A stretch of DNA of 64,000 nucleotides from Bradyrhizobium frederickii. Lineage in GTDB: Bacteria > Pseudomonadota > Alphaproteobacteria > Rhizobiales > Xanthobacteraceae. Location of the stretch: assembly GCF_004570865.1 (NCBI RefSeq), contig NZ_SPQS01000003.1:124001-188000 (forward strand). Direction: 5' to 3'. The translations under genes were made by a program, and so were the position numbers. Below are positions 1 through 8,369 of the stretch, piece after piece. The notes under the pieces were generated by a model. It did not search any database, was not told the DNA's origin, and saw nothing but the letters and a program-made list of their open reading frames with translations. Position 1 is the stretch's first letter. Each line of letters opens with the position of its first letter.

Positions 1-2
1 CG

Positions 3-953
3 CGGGTCGAGACGACGGCGTTCGCGCTGCGCGATCTCTTGAAGGATGCACCGCTGCTGCACCGAAAGCTGGCGGAAGAGGCGGGCGTCCCGGAGCTGAT
101 CGAGCGTAACGGCGTGATGCATGTGTTCCCGTCGCGCGGCAATTTCGACAACGATCTCGGCTGGCGGCTGCGCAGGAAGGTCGGCGTCGAATGGCTGGAA
201 CTCAACGCCGACGAGATGCGCCAGCGCGAGCCGGATCTGCATCCGCGCTATACCTTTGGCGTGGTGGTGGAAGAAGCCGGCCGCTGCCGCGATCCCGGGG
301 CTTATGTCGCGGCGCTCGCCAACCATGCCATCGCCAGCGGCGCCAAGCACGTGCGGGCCAAGGCGACCGGCTTGAGGCTGAACGGCGACAAGCTGGTGGC
401 TGTCGTCACCGAGACCGGCGAGATTGCTTGCGATGCCGCCGTGATTGCCGCGGGCGCGCGGTCGAAGCAATTGACGGCATCGGTCGGCGATCCACTGCCG
501 CTCGAGACCGAACGCGGCTATCACGTCATGATCGAGAATCCGGAATCGGGCCCGCGCAGCTCGATGATGGCGTCCGACGCCAAGATGGTGGTGAACTGGA
601 CCAACAGGGGCCTGCGCGCCGCCGGCACGGTCGAGATCGCGGGCCTCGAGGCCGCGCCAAACTGGAAACGCGCCGAGATTCTGCGCGAACATCTTCTCGG
701 CATGTTCCCGAAATTGCCGAGGGATATTCCGGCCTCGCGCATCAAGACCTGGTTCGGCCATCGGCCGAGCATGCCGGATGGACGACCCTGCATCGGCTAT
801 GCGCGCGCCTCGCGCGATATCGTCTATGCCTTCGGCCATGGCCATGTCGGCCTGGTCGGCTCGGCCCGTACCGGCCGCCTCGTCGCGCAGCTCCTCAGCG
901 GCAGGCAGCCTGAAATTCCGCTTCTCCCCTTCGCGCCCGAACGTTTCCTCTGA
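3..953 (+). CDS. FAD-dependent D-amino-acid oxidoreductase (DadA family), 5' end outside window
   Basis: The open frame is already running at the left edge, so the N-terminal FAD-binding Rossmann motif lies outside the window. What remains has the DadA/glycine-oxidase layout: a substrate domain with a FGVVVEEAGRCRDPGAY segment, a second FAD-contact stretch (AAVIAAGARS), and the C-terminal FAD closure (TWFGHRPSMPDGRPCIG and YAFGHGHVGLVGS). Such enzymes oxidise D-amino or secondary amino acids to the keto or imino product, passing electrons to O2 or quinone. The stop lies 9 nt before an Asp/Glu-racemase gene, so a racemase/oxidase catabolic operon is likely. Family is confident; substrate is unknown. 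A TTG at 39 exists, but homology-like sequence continues upstream of it. Confidence 0.85.
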   Translation, partial: RVETTAFALRDLLKDAPLLHRKLAEEAGVPELIERNGVMHVFPSRGNFDNDLGWRLRRKVGVEWLELNADEMRQREPDLHPRYTFGVVVEEAGRCRDPGAYVAALANHAIASGAKHVRAKATGLRLNGDKLVAVVTETGEIACDAAVIAAGARSKQLTASVGDPLPLETERGYHVMIENPESGPRSSMMASDAKMVVNWTNRGLRAAGTVEIAGLEAAPNWKRAEILREHLLGMFPKLPRDIPASRIKTWFGHRPSMPDGRPCIGYARASRDIVYAFGHGHVGLVGSARTGRLVAQLLSGRQPEIPLLPFAPERFL

Positions 954-962
954 GGTCGCCGC

Positions 963-1706
963 ATGACCAACTCAGCCCGTTCGTCCTCCCGCATTGCCCG
1001 TGGCGGCAAGGCCATCTATGGCGCGCCGCTCGGCATCCTGATGCTGGAGGCGCGCTTCCCGCGGATTCCCGGCGACATGGGCAACGGCACCACCTGGCCG
1101 TTCCCCGTCCTTTATCGCGTGGTGAGCGGGGCTTCGCCCGAGAAAGTGGTGCTGAAGGGCGCGGCCGGCCTGCTGCCCGATTTCATCGATGCGGCCAAGG
1201 ACCTGGTGCGGATGGGGGCTGAGGCCATCACCACCAATTGCGGCTTCCTCTCGCTGTTCCAGAAGGAAATCGCGGCCGCAATCGGCGTTCCCGTCGCGAC
1301 ATCGTCGCTGATGCAGGTGCCGTGGGTGCAGGCGACCCTGCCGCCGGGCAAGCGCGTCGGTCTCGTCACGGTGTCGGGCTCGACCCTGACGCCGGCCCAT
1401 CTCGAAGGCGCCGGGGTGCCGCTCGATACGCCGGTGGTCGGCACCGAGAACGGCAAGGAGTTCTTTCGCGTCCTGATCAAGGCCGAGAAGGACGACATGG
1501 ACATCGCGCAGGCCGAGCGTGACGTGGTCGAGGCCGGCAAGCAGCTGGTCGCCGAGAATCCCGATGTCGGCGCCATCGTGCTCGAATGCACCAACATGCC
1601 GCCTTACGCCGCGGCGCTTCAGGCCGAGGTGGGATTGCCGGTCTACGACATCTATTCCATGATCACCTGGTTTCACGCCGGACTGCGCCCGCGCGCCTTT
1701 GCGTGA
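963..1706 (+). CDS. Aspartate/glutamate racemase superfamily protein
   Basis: A 247-residue protein of the cofactor-independent Asp/Glu/hydantoin racemase superfamily. The two cysteines expected to act as acid and base are visible: TTNCGFLS near residue 93 and VLECTNMPPY near residue 205, separated by a VGLVTVSGS strand-loop. The superfamily includes racemases, maleate isomerase and arylmalonate decarboxylase, so the exact reaction cannot be read from sequence. It sits directly between a DadA-type oxidase and an SDR on the same strand, which suggests breakdown of a chiral amino or dicarboxylic compound. The start ATG follows the DadA stop by 9 nt and has a GAGG-like ribosome site just upstream. 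Confidence 0.8.
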   Translation: MTNSARSSSRIARGGKAIYGAPLGILMLEARFPRIPGDMGNGTTWPFPVLYRVVSGASPEKVVLKGAAGLLPDFIDAAKDLVRMGAEAITTNCGFLSLFQKEIAAAIGVPVATSSLMQVPWVQATLPPGKRVGLVTVSGSTLTPAHLEGAGVPLDTPVVGTENGKEFFRVLIKAEKDDMDIAQAERDVVEAGKQLVAENPDVGAIVLECTNMPPYAAALQAEVGLPVYDIYSMITWFHAGLRPRAFA

Positions 1707-1744
1707 ACGCGTCCGCGAGATCGTCACAAGTCCTGGAGCAGCCC

Positions 1745-2524
1745 ATGAGACTATCCGGCAAGGTCGCCGCCATCACCGGTGCGGCGCGCGGCATCGGCAA
1801 GGCCTGCGCGAAGAGATTTTTGGACGACGGCGTCAAGGTCGTCATCTCGGATGTCGATGCGGAAGGCCTCGCCGCGGCGGCTGCCGAGCTGGGGCGGCCG
1901 GACGCCTTGCGCACCGTGGTCGGCAATGTCGCCAAGCGAGCCGATGTGGATCAGCTCGTCGCGACCGCCGTGAAGGAGTTCGGCCGGCTCGACATCATGG
2001 TCAACAATGCCGGCGTCGCCCGCAACCGGGACATCCTCGACATCACCGAAGAGGAGTTCGACGAGATCATCGGCATCAATTTGAAGGGCGCGTTCTTCGG
2101 CGTGCAGGCGGCGGCGAGGCAAATGATCGCGCAAGGCGGTGGCGGCGTCATCATCAACATGTCCTCGGTGAATGCGCTGCTGGCGATCCCGGCGCTGGCG
2201 ACCTATGCGATGTCCAAAGGCGGCATGAAGCAGCTGACGTCGGTTGCCGCCGTTGCGCTCGCCCCGCACAACATTCGTGTGGTGGCGGTCGGACCGGGCA
2301 CGATTTTGACCGACATGGTGAAGTCGTCGATCTATACCTCGGAGGACGCCCGCAAGACCGTAATGTCACGCACGCCAGCCGGCCGCGGCGGCGAGCCGAG
2401 CGAGGTGGCCTCCGTCGTGGCGTTCCTGGCGAGCGACGATGCCTCCTACATCACTGGACAGACGATCTATCCCGATGGCGGAAGGCTGATCCTGAACTAC
2501 ACGGTGCCGGTGAGGGATAAGTAG
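1745..2524 (+). CDS. SDR-family NAD(P)-dependent oxidoreductase
   Basis: A 259-residue classical short-chain dehydrogenase. It shows the cofactor motif ITGAARGIGKA at the N-terminus, NNAG near residue 85, the catalytic Ser in NMSSVNAL, the YAMSK pair (Tyr/Lys), and a C-terminal substrate loop ending in a YPDGG-like element. The frame is open further upstream (from 1586), but ATG 1745 is chosen because the glycine-rich motif then starts at the normal distance and the upstream part overlaps the racemase gene. Acidic residues after beta-2 (SDVDAEG) favour NAD(H). It probably completes a three-gene catabolic operon with the racemase and DadA-like oxidase; substrate unknown. Confidence 0.88.
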   Translation: MRLSGKVAAITGAARGIGKACAKRFLDDGVKVVISDVDAEGLAAAAAELGRPDALRTVVGNVAKRADVDQLVATAVKEFGRLDIMVNNAGVARNRDILDITEEEFDEIIGINLKGAFFGVQAAARQMIAQGGGGVIINMSSVNALLAIPALATYAMSKGGMKQLTSVAAVALAPHNIRVVAVGPGTILTDMVKSSIYTSEDARKTVMSRTPAGRGGEPSEVASVVAFLASDDASYITGQTIYPDGGRLILNYTVPVRDK

Positions 2525-2532
2525 GCCCGCGG

Positions 2533-2650
2533 TTCCATTCTCGCTGTCATCGCCCGGCTTGACCGGGCGATCCAGTACTCCGAGACGCCTGTGATTATAT
2601 CGAGAAGCCGCGGCGTACTGGATGCCCCGCATTCGCGTGGCATGACAGCG
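2533..2650. repeat. Intergenic palindromic repeat (GTCATCGCCCGGCTTGACC type)
   Basis: Between the convergent SDR and IclR genes. It begins with GTCATCGCCCGGCTTGACC, followed by GGGCGATCCAGTACTCCGAG, and the complementary arm CGGCGTACTGGATGCCCCGC returns about 40 nt later, ending near TGGCATGACAG. This is a typical dispersed rhizobial palindromic element and may serve as a bidirectional terminator. The right arm is degenerate. Confidence 0.7.
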
Positions 2651-2672
2651 GGGGTTGCGGGACGTTTGCTCT

Positions 2673-3467
2673 TCACTCCGCCGCCACCGTGATGCCGTGG
2701 CCGAGCCGCTTCGAGATGCCGCCGGCGCAATCCCGCAGCGCATGCGCGATCGGGCTGTCCCAGCGCGCATCGAACGTGCCTTCGGGGCCCATTGCGGTGA
2801 TGACCAGCGCGACGTGGCCGGAATGGTCGAACACCGGGGCCGAGAAGGCGTTGACGCCGGGCAGGGGATCGCCGAGGGCGCGGGCAAGGCCGTGCTTGCG
2901 CACCTCGGTCAGCATCTCCGCGACCTTGACGCCTTTGACCACGCGCTTCGGATTGTAGCCGACGCCGTGGCGGTCGAGCCCGCTCTCGAGCGCGGCGGTG
3001 ATCGTCTTTTCCGGCAGGAACGCCGCGAAGGCCCGGCCGGTCGCGGTCTCCAGCAGCGCCATTACCGAGCCGACGCGCATGACGATGTGGACCGGCTGGG
3101 CCGGCTCTTCGAGCTGGACCACGGTCGGGCCGTGCGTGCCCCAAACAGCGAGAGACACGGCATGTCCGATCTGGCCGGCGAGCGCGGCGATCCTCGGCCT
3201 TGCGATGCGCACGCCGGAGAGCCGGCGCAGGCTGATCAGCCCGAGCTCCAGCGCCAGCGCGCCGATCTCGTAGCGGCCGGTGGTCTCGTCCTGCTCGATC
3301 AGGCCGATGCGCGAGAAGCTGGCGAGATAGGGGTGCGCCTTAGCCGGCGCCATGCCGGCTTCGCGCGCGAGATCGCGCAGCATCATCGGCTCGCCGCACC
3401 GTGCGAGCGCGCGGAGCAGTTCTCCGCCGACCTCGATCGACTGGATGCCGCGGCTTTCTCTCTTCAT
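2673..3467 (-). CDS. IclR-family transcriptional regulator
   Basis: A 264-residue IclR protein: N-terminal winged helix (GGELLRALARCGEPMMLRDLAREAGMA, then a recognition-helix segment KAHPYLASFSRIGLIEQD) and a C-terminal effector-binding domain with ALLETATGRAFAAFLPE and NAFSAPVFDHSGHVALVI. IclR proteins usually regulate adjacent catabolic genes in response to an aromatic or small-acid effector. It is the last of three minus-strand genes after a periplasmic binding protein and a flavin dehydrogenase (20 nt gap), so it probably controls that set and perhaps the plus-strand racemase/SDR genes that converge on it. The effector is unknown. Confidence 0.9.
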   Translation of the reverse strand: MKRESRGIQSIEVGGELLRALARCGEPMMLRDLAREAGMAPAKAHPYLASFSRIGLIEQDETTGRYEIGALALELGLISLRRLSGVRIARPRIAALAGQIGHAVSLAVWGTHGPTVVQLEEPAQPVHIVMRVGSVMALLETATGRAFAAFLPEKTITAALESGLDRHGVGYNPKRVVKGVKVAEMLTEVRKHGLARALGDPLPGVNAFSAPVFDHSGHVALVITAMGPEGTFDARWDSPIAHALRDCAGGISKRLGHGITVAAE

Positions 3468-3487
3468 GCGCCTCCGATGCGCTTGGC

Positions 3488-5221
3488 TTACGCCGCCTCG
3501 CGCTTGGCGGCGCTGTCGGCGAGATGACGGCCGGCAATGTAACCGAAGGTCAGCGCCGGCCCAAGCGTGATGCCGGCCCCGGGATAATTGCCGCCCATGA
3601 TGCTCGCCATGTCGTTGCCGGCCGCGTAGAGCCCGGGAATGACGCGGCCCTCGGCGTCGAGCGCCCGCGCGTTCGCGTCGGTGACGATGCCGGCATAGGT
3701 GCCGAGATCGCCGATCACCATCTTGATGGCATAGAACGGCCCGTTCTCGATCGGTGCGACGCAGGGATTCGGGCCATGCAGCGCATCGCCCTGGTAGCGG
3801 TTATAGGCCTTCGAGCCCTTGCCGAAGGCCGCGTCATGGCCTTGCGGCGCCGTCGCGTTGAACTGCCTGACGGTCTCGACGAAGGACCGGGCGTCGATGC
3901 CGCCCTTGGCCGCCAGCGCTTCCAGCGTGTCGCCGCGCATGAGATAGCCGGACTTCAGGTGATGGCCCAGCGGCATCGGGAAGGGCGGCACGCAGCCGAG
4001 GCCGTATTTGCGCAGCGTCTTGTGATCGCAGACAAGGAACGCGGCGATCTCCTCGCCCGGCTTGGCCGCCTTGACCATGGCCTGGACGAAGTCGTGATAG
4101 GAATTGCCTTCATTGGCAAAGCGCTTGCCGTCGCCCATCACCGCGATCACGCCGGGCTTGGCGCGGTCGATGAAATGCGGCATCACGCCCTTCGAGCCGT
4201 CCTTGCGCGTGGTCAGCGACACCGGCACCCAGGCTGCCGCGTTCGGCAGGCGGTCCTCGACATGCCCGCCTGCGCGCTCCGCAAGACGTAAGCCGTCGCC
4301 GGTGTTGCCGGTGGGCCCTGGCGAAAAATGCTCATTGCCGGTCGGTGCGTGCGGAAACATTTTTCTGCGCCGCTCCACATCGTGCGGGAAGCCGCCGCAG
4401 GCGAGCACGACGCCCTGGCGCACGCGGACGCGGACCTCGCGTCCCTCGCGCGATACGATGGCGCCGGTGACAGCGCCGTTCTCGACCGTCAGCTCGCGCA
4501 CCGGCGAGGACAGCCACATCGGAATTTTCAGGTCGAGTGCGGATTTGGCGAGGCGCCCGGCGAGCGCATTGCCATTGGTCAAGGTCATGCCGCGGCCGTA
4601 GCGCAGCACGTCCATCAGGTGCCGCGACAGGCGTTTGGCGACATAGACCGCCGACGTCAGCGACTTCGTCACGCGCATGAAGTGGATGATCTCCTTGCCG
4701 CTTCCCAGCATCATGCCGAACACGGTGAGCTCGGGCAGCGGCATGCCCAGCGACTTGATGAGGTCGCCGAGCTCGCGGCCGTCGAACGGACGCGTCACCA
4801 TGGAACGGCCCCCCTGCGCGCCGCCCGGTGCCTCCGCGTGATAGTCCGGAAACACCAGCGGCATGTCGAAGCGGAGCGCCGTCTTGGTGGTGAAGAAATC
4901 GACCGCCTCGGGGCCGGCCGAGAGAAATGCATCGACGCGCGCCGCATCAAAGTTGTTGCCGGCCTCGTGCCGCAGATAGGTGCGGGCCTGCTCCGGCGTC
5001 TCCTCGATGCCGTAGGCCTTCGCCAGCGAGGTGCCGGGAATCCAGAGCCAGCCGCCGGAGCGGGCGGTGGTGCCGCCGAAGCGCGGCTCCTTCTCGACGA
5101 TCAGGACGTCGAGGCCGCGGGACCGGGCGGTGATCGCGGCCGACATGCCGGAGCAGCCCGATCCGGCCACGAGCACATCGCACTCGTAGGTTTCGCTTGC
5201 GCTATGCTCGTTGCCGGTCAT
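3488..5221 (-). CDS. FAD-dependent dehydrogenase (fumarate reductase/3-ketosteroid dehydrogenase-like)
   Basis: A 577-residue FAD_binding_2 flavoprotein. The N-terminus has VLVAGSGCSGMSAAITA, an acidic residue ending beta-2 (VEKEPRFGGTTARSGG), and the C-terminus has the GGNYPGAGITLGPALTFGYIAG closure typical of FrdA, KstD and tricarballylate dehydrogenase relatives. These enzymes desaturate or reduce acid or steroid-like substrates. No signal peptide is seen, so it should be cytoplasmic. It lies 7 nt downstream of a periplasmic substrate-binding protein gene and upstream of IclR. The substrate is probably whatever the binding protein captures, but the sequence does not identify it. Confidence 0.82.
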   Translation of the reverse strand: MTGNEHSASETYECDVLVAGSGCSGMSAAITARSRGLDVLIVEKEPRFGGTTARSGGWLWIPGTSLAKAYGIEETPEQARTYLRHEAGNNFDAARVDAFLSAGPEAVDFFTTKTALRFDMPLVFPDYHAEAPGGAQGGRSMVTRPFDGRELGDLIKSLGMPLPELTVFGMMLGSGKEIIHFMRVTKSLTSAVYVAKRLSRHLMDVLRYGRGMTLTNGNALAGRLAKSALDLKIPMWLSSPVRELTVENGAVTGAIVSREGREVRVRVRQGVVLACGGFPHDVERRRKMFPHAPTGNEHFSPGPTGNTGDGLRLAERAGGHVEDRLPNAAAWVPVSLTTRKDGSKGVMPHFIDRAKPGVIAVMGDGKRFANEGNSYHDFVQAMVKAAKPGEEIAAFLVCDHKTLRKYGLGCVPPFPMPLGHHLKSGYLMRGDTLEALAAKGGIDARSFVETVRQFNATAPQGHDAAFGKGSKAYNRYQGDALHGPNPCVAPIENGPFYAIKMVIGDLGTYAGIVTDANARALDAEGRVIPGLYAAGNDMASIMGGNYPGAGITLGPALTFGYIAGRHLADSAAKREAA

Positions 5222-5228
5222 CTGGACC

Positions 5229-6443
5229 TCACTTCTTCAGCAGCGGACATTTGGACTCGGAGACCGGGCGGAAGGCGTCTTCTCCCTTCACCGTCTTGAC
5301 GATGTCCAGATAGTCCCACGGCTCCTTCGATTGCTCGGGCGTCTTCACCTTGGCGAGATACATGTCGCGGATGACGCGGCCGTCCTCGCGCAACTTGCCG
5401 CCATGGACGAAGATATCCTCGATCGGCAGCTCGCGCATCTTCGCCATCACCTTGGCGGACTCGTCGGTGCCGGCGGCCTTGATGGCCTTGAGATAGTGCA
5501 GCACGGAACCGTAGACGCCGGTCTGGATCATGGTCGGCATCACCTTGGTGCGCTCGTAGAATTTCTTGGACCAGGCACGCGTGGCCTCGTCCATGGCCCA
5601 GTAGGAGGCCGTGGTCATGTAGGTGCCCTGCGCGGCCTTCAAGCCGATCGCGTGCACGTCGGTGTCGAACATCAGGAGGCCGACCAGCTTCTGGCCGCCC
5701 TGAACGAGGCCGAACTCGCCGGACTGCTTGATCGCATTGTCGGTGTCCTGGCCGGCATTGGCGAAGGCCACGACATCGGACTTGGAGCTCTGCGCCTGCA
5801 GCGCGAAGGAGGAGAAGTCCGCGGTGTTGGTCGGATGCTTGACGCCACCGAGCACCTTGCCGCCCATCTCGTTGACGAAGCGCGTGGCGTCCTTCTCGAG
5901 CTGCTGGCCGAAGGCGTAATCGGCCGTGATGAAGTACCAGGACTTGCCGCCTTCCTTGATCACGGCAGACGCCGTCACCTTGGACAGCGCATAGGTGTCG
6001 TAGGTGAAGTGCACGGTGTTCGGGCTGCACAGCTCGTCCGTCAGCGAGCTGGCGCCGGGGCCGGAGAGCAGCGCGATCTTGCCCCGCTCGCGTACCATGT
6101 TGTGCACGGCGATCGCGATGCCGGAATTGGGAATGTCGACGACGGCGTCGACCTTGCCGTTGTCGAACCAGCCGCGCACGATCTGCACGCCGACGTCGGT
6201 TTTCATCTGGTGGTCGGCACTGACGATCTCGATCGGCTTGCCGAGCACGGTCGGCCCGAACTCCTCCACCGCCATCTTTGCGGCCTCGACCGAGCCCGGT
6301 CCTGAATTGTCGCGGCCCCAGCTCGACAGATCGGTCAGCACGCCGATCCGCACCGCATCGTCGGAGACTTGCGCGGTCGCCGCTGTGGTCATGGCAGCCG
6401 AAGTCATGGCCGCGAGCATGGCGCAGGCCAGAAGCCCTCTCAT
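5229..6443 (-). CDS. ABC transporter periplasmic substrate-binding protein (branched-chain amino acid/LivK type)
   Basis: A 404-residue type I periplasmic binding protein. A signal peptide (MRGLLACAMLAAMTSAAMTT, cut after ATAQ) precedes the mature start VSDDAVRIGVLTDLSSWGRD, with EAAKMAVEEFG and a downstream YAFGQQLEKDATRFV lobe typical of HAAT-family LivJ/LivK receptors. Rhizobial members often bind aromatic or dicarboxylic acids instead of amino acids. No LivFGHM permease or ATPase genes occur in the window, so this is an orphan receptor here. It leads the SBP-dehydrogenase-IclR operon. A sigma-70-like promoter lies about 55 nt upstream. Confidence 0.88.
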   Translation of the reverse strand: MRGLLACAMLAAMTSAAMTTAATAQVSDDAVRIGVLTDLSSWGRDNSGPGSVEAAKMAVEEFGPTVLGKPIEIVSADHQMKTDVGVQIVRGWFDNGKVDAVVDIPNSGIAIAVHNMVRERGKIALLSGPGASSLTDELCSPNTVHFTYDTYALSKVTASAVIKEGGKSWYFITADYAFGQQLEKDATRFVNEMGGKVLGGVKHPTNTADFSSFALQAQSSKSDVVAFANAGQDTDNAIKQSGEFGLVQGGQKLVGLLMFDTDVHAIGLKAAQGTYMTTASYWAMDEATRAWSKKFYERTKVMPTMIQTGVYGSVLHYLKAIKAAGTDESAKVMAKMRELPIEDIFVHGGKLREDGRVIRDMYLAKVKTPEQSKEPWDYLDIVKTVKGEDAFRPVSESKCPLLKK

Positions 6444-6498
6444 CGTTGTTCCCTCTCTCTTATTGGCCGCATGGCGCGGCTGATCGTCCTGGAGGTAA

Positions 6499-6526
6499 AT
6501 TAGATATAGGCAAATAAGTTTGTCAA
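6499..6526 (-). promoter_or_regulatory. Candidate housekeeping promoter for the binding-protein operon
   Basis: Read on the minus strand: TTGACA (6526-6521), 16 nt, TCTAAT (6504-6499), in a short AT-rich patch that stands out from the surrounding high-GC sequence. It is about 55 nt upstream of the binding-protein start at 6443. The -35 is a perfect consensus match; the -10 matches five of six. An IclR operator may overlap but cannot be identified. Confidence 0.55.
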
Positions 6527-6639
6527 TAACGAATAGTTTTGGAGGAATGCATGGGTTGTGCGACGTGCCCGGGGCCGAAATTTTTTCTGATCGGCCCCTT
6601 GAAACGCATTTCCGGTTTTCTAAGTCGTTTTTCGCCGCG

Positions 6640-6758
6640 AGAGCGGTGTGCCGGATGCCAGATCGGGTCCGGTACGGGCGCCGGGCCGGTCTTCGGATCC
6701 CGTCCGAGACCCTGTCCTGCGCTCCTTCGTATCCATCTTGCTCTCAGGAGGACTTGGT
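6640..6758 (+). promoter_or_regulatory. ROSE-type RNA thermometer in the hsp20 5' UTR
   Basis: About 115 nt of leader directly before the first Hsp20 gene. The 3' end carries the ROSE signature: CATCTTGCTCTCAGGAGGAC, where TTGCT (6738-6742) can pair with the ribosome site AGGAGG (6746-6751), leaving the characteristic bulged G. Upstream GC-rich complementary segments (GGGCGCCGGGCC, GGATCCCGTCC) can form further hairpins. ROSE elements block translation of Bradyrhizobium small heat shock genes at normal temperature and melt on heating (established for hspA and relatives). The transcription start was not identified, so the left border is approximate. Confidence 0.8.
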
Positions 6759-6759
6759 T

Positions 6760-7221
6760 ATGAGGACCAGTTTCGACTTCGCGCCCCTGTGGCGCTCCAC
6801 CATCGGCTTCGATCACCTGGCCGACCTCGTCGACAGCACGCTGCGCCAGGCGACCGAGGACAATTATCCCCCCTACAACATCGAACGCTCCGGCGAAGAT
6901 CATTACCGGATCAGCGTTGCGGTGGCGGGCTTCGGCGCCAGCGACATCACGGTGACGGCCGAACAGAACGCGCTCACGATCGAGGGCAGGAAACCCGAGA
7001 CCGCCGCGCGGGAATATCTGTACCAGGGCATCGCTGCGCGGCCGTTCCGGCGGGTGTTCAACCTTGCCGACTATGTCCAGGTGAAGCAGGCCTCGTTCCA
7101 GGACGGGCTGTTGATCATCGATCTCGTCCGCGAGGTTCCGGAAGCGATGAAGCCGCGCCGGATTCCGATCTCGGGTGCTGCGCCCGCGGCGTCGCAGATC
7201 GAGCAGAAGAAAGCGGCTTGA
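6760..7221 (+). CDS. Small heat shock protein, Hsp20 family (IbpA/HspA-like)
   Basis: A 153-residue alpha-crystallin-domain chaperone that holds unfolded proteins in large oligomers. The N-terminal arm (FDFAPLWRSTIGFDHLADLV) is of the class A/IbpA type; the crystallin core spans YNIERSGEDHYRISVAVAGF to LLIIDLVREVP, and the C-terminal IxI-like anchor is RRIPISG. ATG 6760 is set by the ROSE-embedded AGGAGG 8 nt upstream; the same frame extends upstream to 6520, but that part is leader RNA. It heads a same-strand set with a second hsp20, two small genes and a Deg-type protease, which together look like a heat-induced protein quality-control operon. Confidence 0.92.
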   Translation: MRTSFDFAPLWRSTIGFDHLADLVDSTLRQATEDNYPPYNIERSGEDHYRISVAVAGFGASDITVTAEQNALTIEGRKPETAAREYLYQGIAARPFRRVFNLADYVQVKQASFQDGLLIIDLVREVPEAMKPRRIPISGAAPAASQIEQKKAA

Positions 7222-7299
7222 GCTCTCGAGCAAGCGAGACGGCGGAGCGCGGCGCGCGATGCGTGGGCCGCGCTTCCCCGATGCATGGAGGAGAGAACC

Positions 7300-7791
7300 T
7301 TGGGTTTTCGTGATCTCATTCCCTGGTCAGGCAAACAGGAGCTTGCGCCTGGGCGCGACAATTTCGATCCCTTCCTGACGCTTCATCGCGAGATGAACCG
7401 TCTGTTCGACGACGTCTTCCGCGGCTTCGGCGGGACCAGCCTGTCGCCGCTGATGGAAGGCCGCTTCGGCTGGCCGAAGGTCGAGCTCAACGAGACCGAC
7501 AAGACGCTGACCGTCTCGGCCGAGCTTCCCGGCCTCACCGAGAAGGACGTCCAGGTCGAGATTGCCAATGGCGTGCTGACGCTCCGCGGCGAGAAGAAGG
7601 CGGAGCGCAACGGTGAAGGCAAATACTTCACCGAGCGCTATTACGGCGCCTTCGAACGTCAGATCCCGCTCGACGGCGTCGAGGAGGACAAGGCTGAGGC
7701 GTCGTTCAAGAACGGCGTTCTGACCGTGTCGCTGCCGAAATCCGAGAAGGCGCGTGAAGGCGTCAAGCGCATTGCGATCAACACGCAGTAA
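7300..7791 (+). CDS. Small heat shock protein, Hsp20 family (second class)
   Basis: A 163-residue Hsp20 of a different class from its neighbour: N-terminal GFRDLIPWSGKQ, MNRLFDDVFRGF, crystallin core WPKVELNETDKTLTVSAELP through VLTLRGEKKAE, with FKNGVLTVSLPK near the end. The start is taken as TTG 7300 because GGAGGAG at 7287-7293 is 6 nt upstream and the protein then begins at the conserved GFRDLIPW; ATG 7285 in the same frame has the ribosome site inside it and is less likely. It is 78 nt after the first hsp20 and probably cotranscribed. No ROSE motif is visible in the gap, so thermal control would come from the upstream leader or from transcription. Confidence 0.9.
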   Translation: MGFRDLIPWSGKQELAPGRDNFDPFLTLHREMNRLFDDVFRGFGGTSLSPLMEGRFGWPKVELNETDKTLTVSAELPGLTEKDVQVEIANGVLTLRGEKKAERNGEGKYFTERYYGAFERQIPLDGVEEDKAEASFKNGVLTVSLPKSEKAREGVKRIAINTQ

Positions 7792-7878
7792 GTGAAAGCG
7801 GACGGCGGCGGTTGCCGCCGCCGTCTTCATCGTCAACAAGCCCGTCCCTTGGAAAGGAGCATGAGGGGAGGTCCAGAA

Positions 7879-8214
7879 ATGACCAACGTCAATATCAACA
7901 CCGGCACACTCAATCCGCTGTTTCATCCCGCGGCCCATTACGAATCGCCTGCCGACGTTCTGAACGCGACCGAGCTCTCTCCGCCGGAGAAGCGCATCAT
8001 CCTGTCGTCCTGGGCGTCCGACATGTACGCAGTCGAATCCTGTCCCGCCTTGCGCGAGATCCCCGGGATGAGCCATACGGTCCGGCTCGCCGACATCCTG
8101 GCCGCCTTGCGCAAGCTCGACGGCGACAACGACAATGACGATCCGCCGCGCGGCGGCGGCGTGCCGATGCGGTTGCGGCGGCCCTGGGCCGCCGCCGAGG
8201 GGCGAAGCCCATGA
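7879..8214 (+). CDS. Conserved hypothetical protein, 111 aa
   Basis: No known domain recognised. The first 85 residues (MTNVNINTGTLNPLFHPAAH, then a helix around SPPEKRIILSSWASDMYAVE) look folded and conserved; the tail is acidic, then Gly/Arg-rich (DGDNDNDDPPRGGG). ATG 7879 is preferred because GGGGAGG lies 7 nt upstream; ATG 7861 in frame has only a badly spaced AGGAG. Its place between hsp20 genes and a Deg protease suggests a stress-associated role, perhaps an accessory of the quality-control operon. The stop overlaps the next small frame as ATGA. Confidence 0.7.
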   Translation: MTNVNINTGTLNPLFHPAAHYESPADVLNATELSPPEKRIILSSWASDMYAVESCPALREIPGMSHTVRLADILAALRKLDGDNDNDDPPRGGGVPMRLRRPWAAAEGRSP

Positions 8215-8324
8215 TGCTCACGCAGACCGTTCTAGGACTCGTGCTGCTCGGTCAGGCCTCGGCGGCCTTCGCCGCTCCGTTCCTGGCCATGCAAGGCTGG
8301 ATCGTCGCGTCACGCGACGCGTGA
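8211..8324 (+). CDS. Possible small membrane/secreted peptide, 37 aa
   Basis: A very short frame starting in an ATGA overlap with the stop of the preceding gene, which favours translational coupling. The product is hydrophobic (MMLTQTVLGLVLLGQASAAF, then APFLAMQGWIVASRDA), compatible with one membrane helix or a signal-like segment. No family recognised. It may be a real small membrane protein of the heat-shock operon or chance; coupling is the main support. Confidence 0.4.
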   Translation: MMLTQTVLGLVLLGQASAAFAAPFLAMQGWIVASRDA

Positions 8325-8369
8325 AGCCACTCCACTCTCCGATCTCCATACAAGGCGGCAGGAAAGAAG

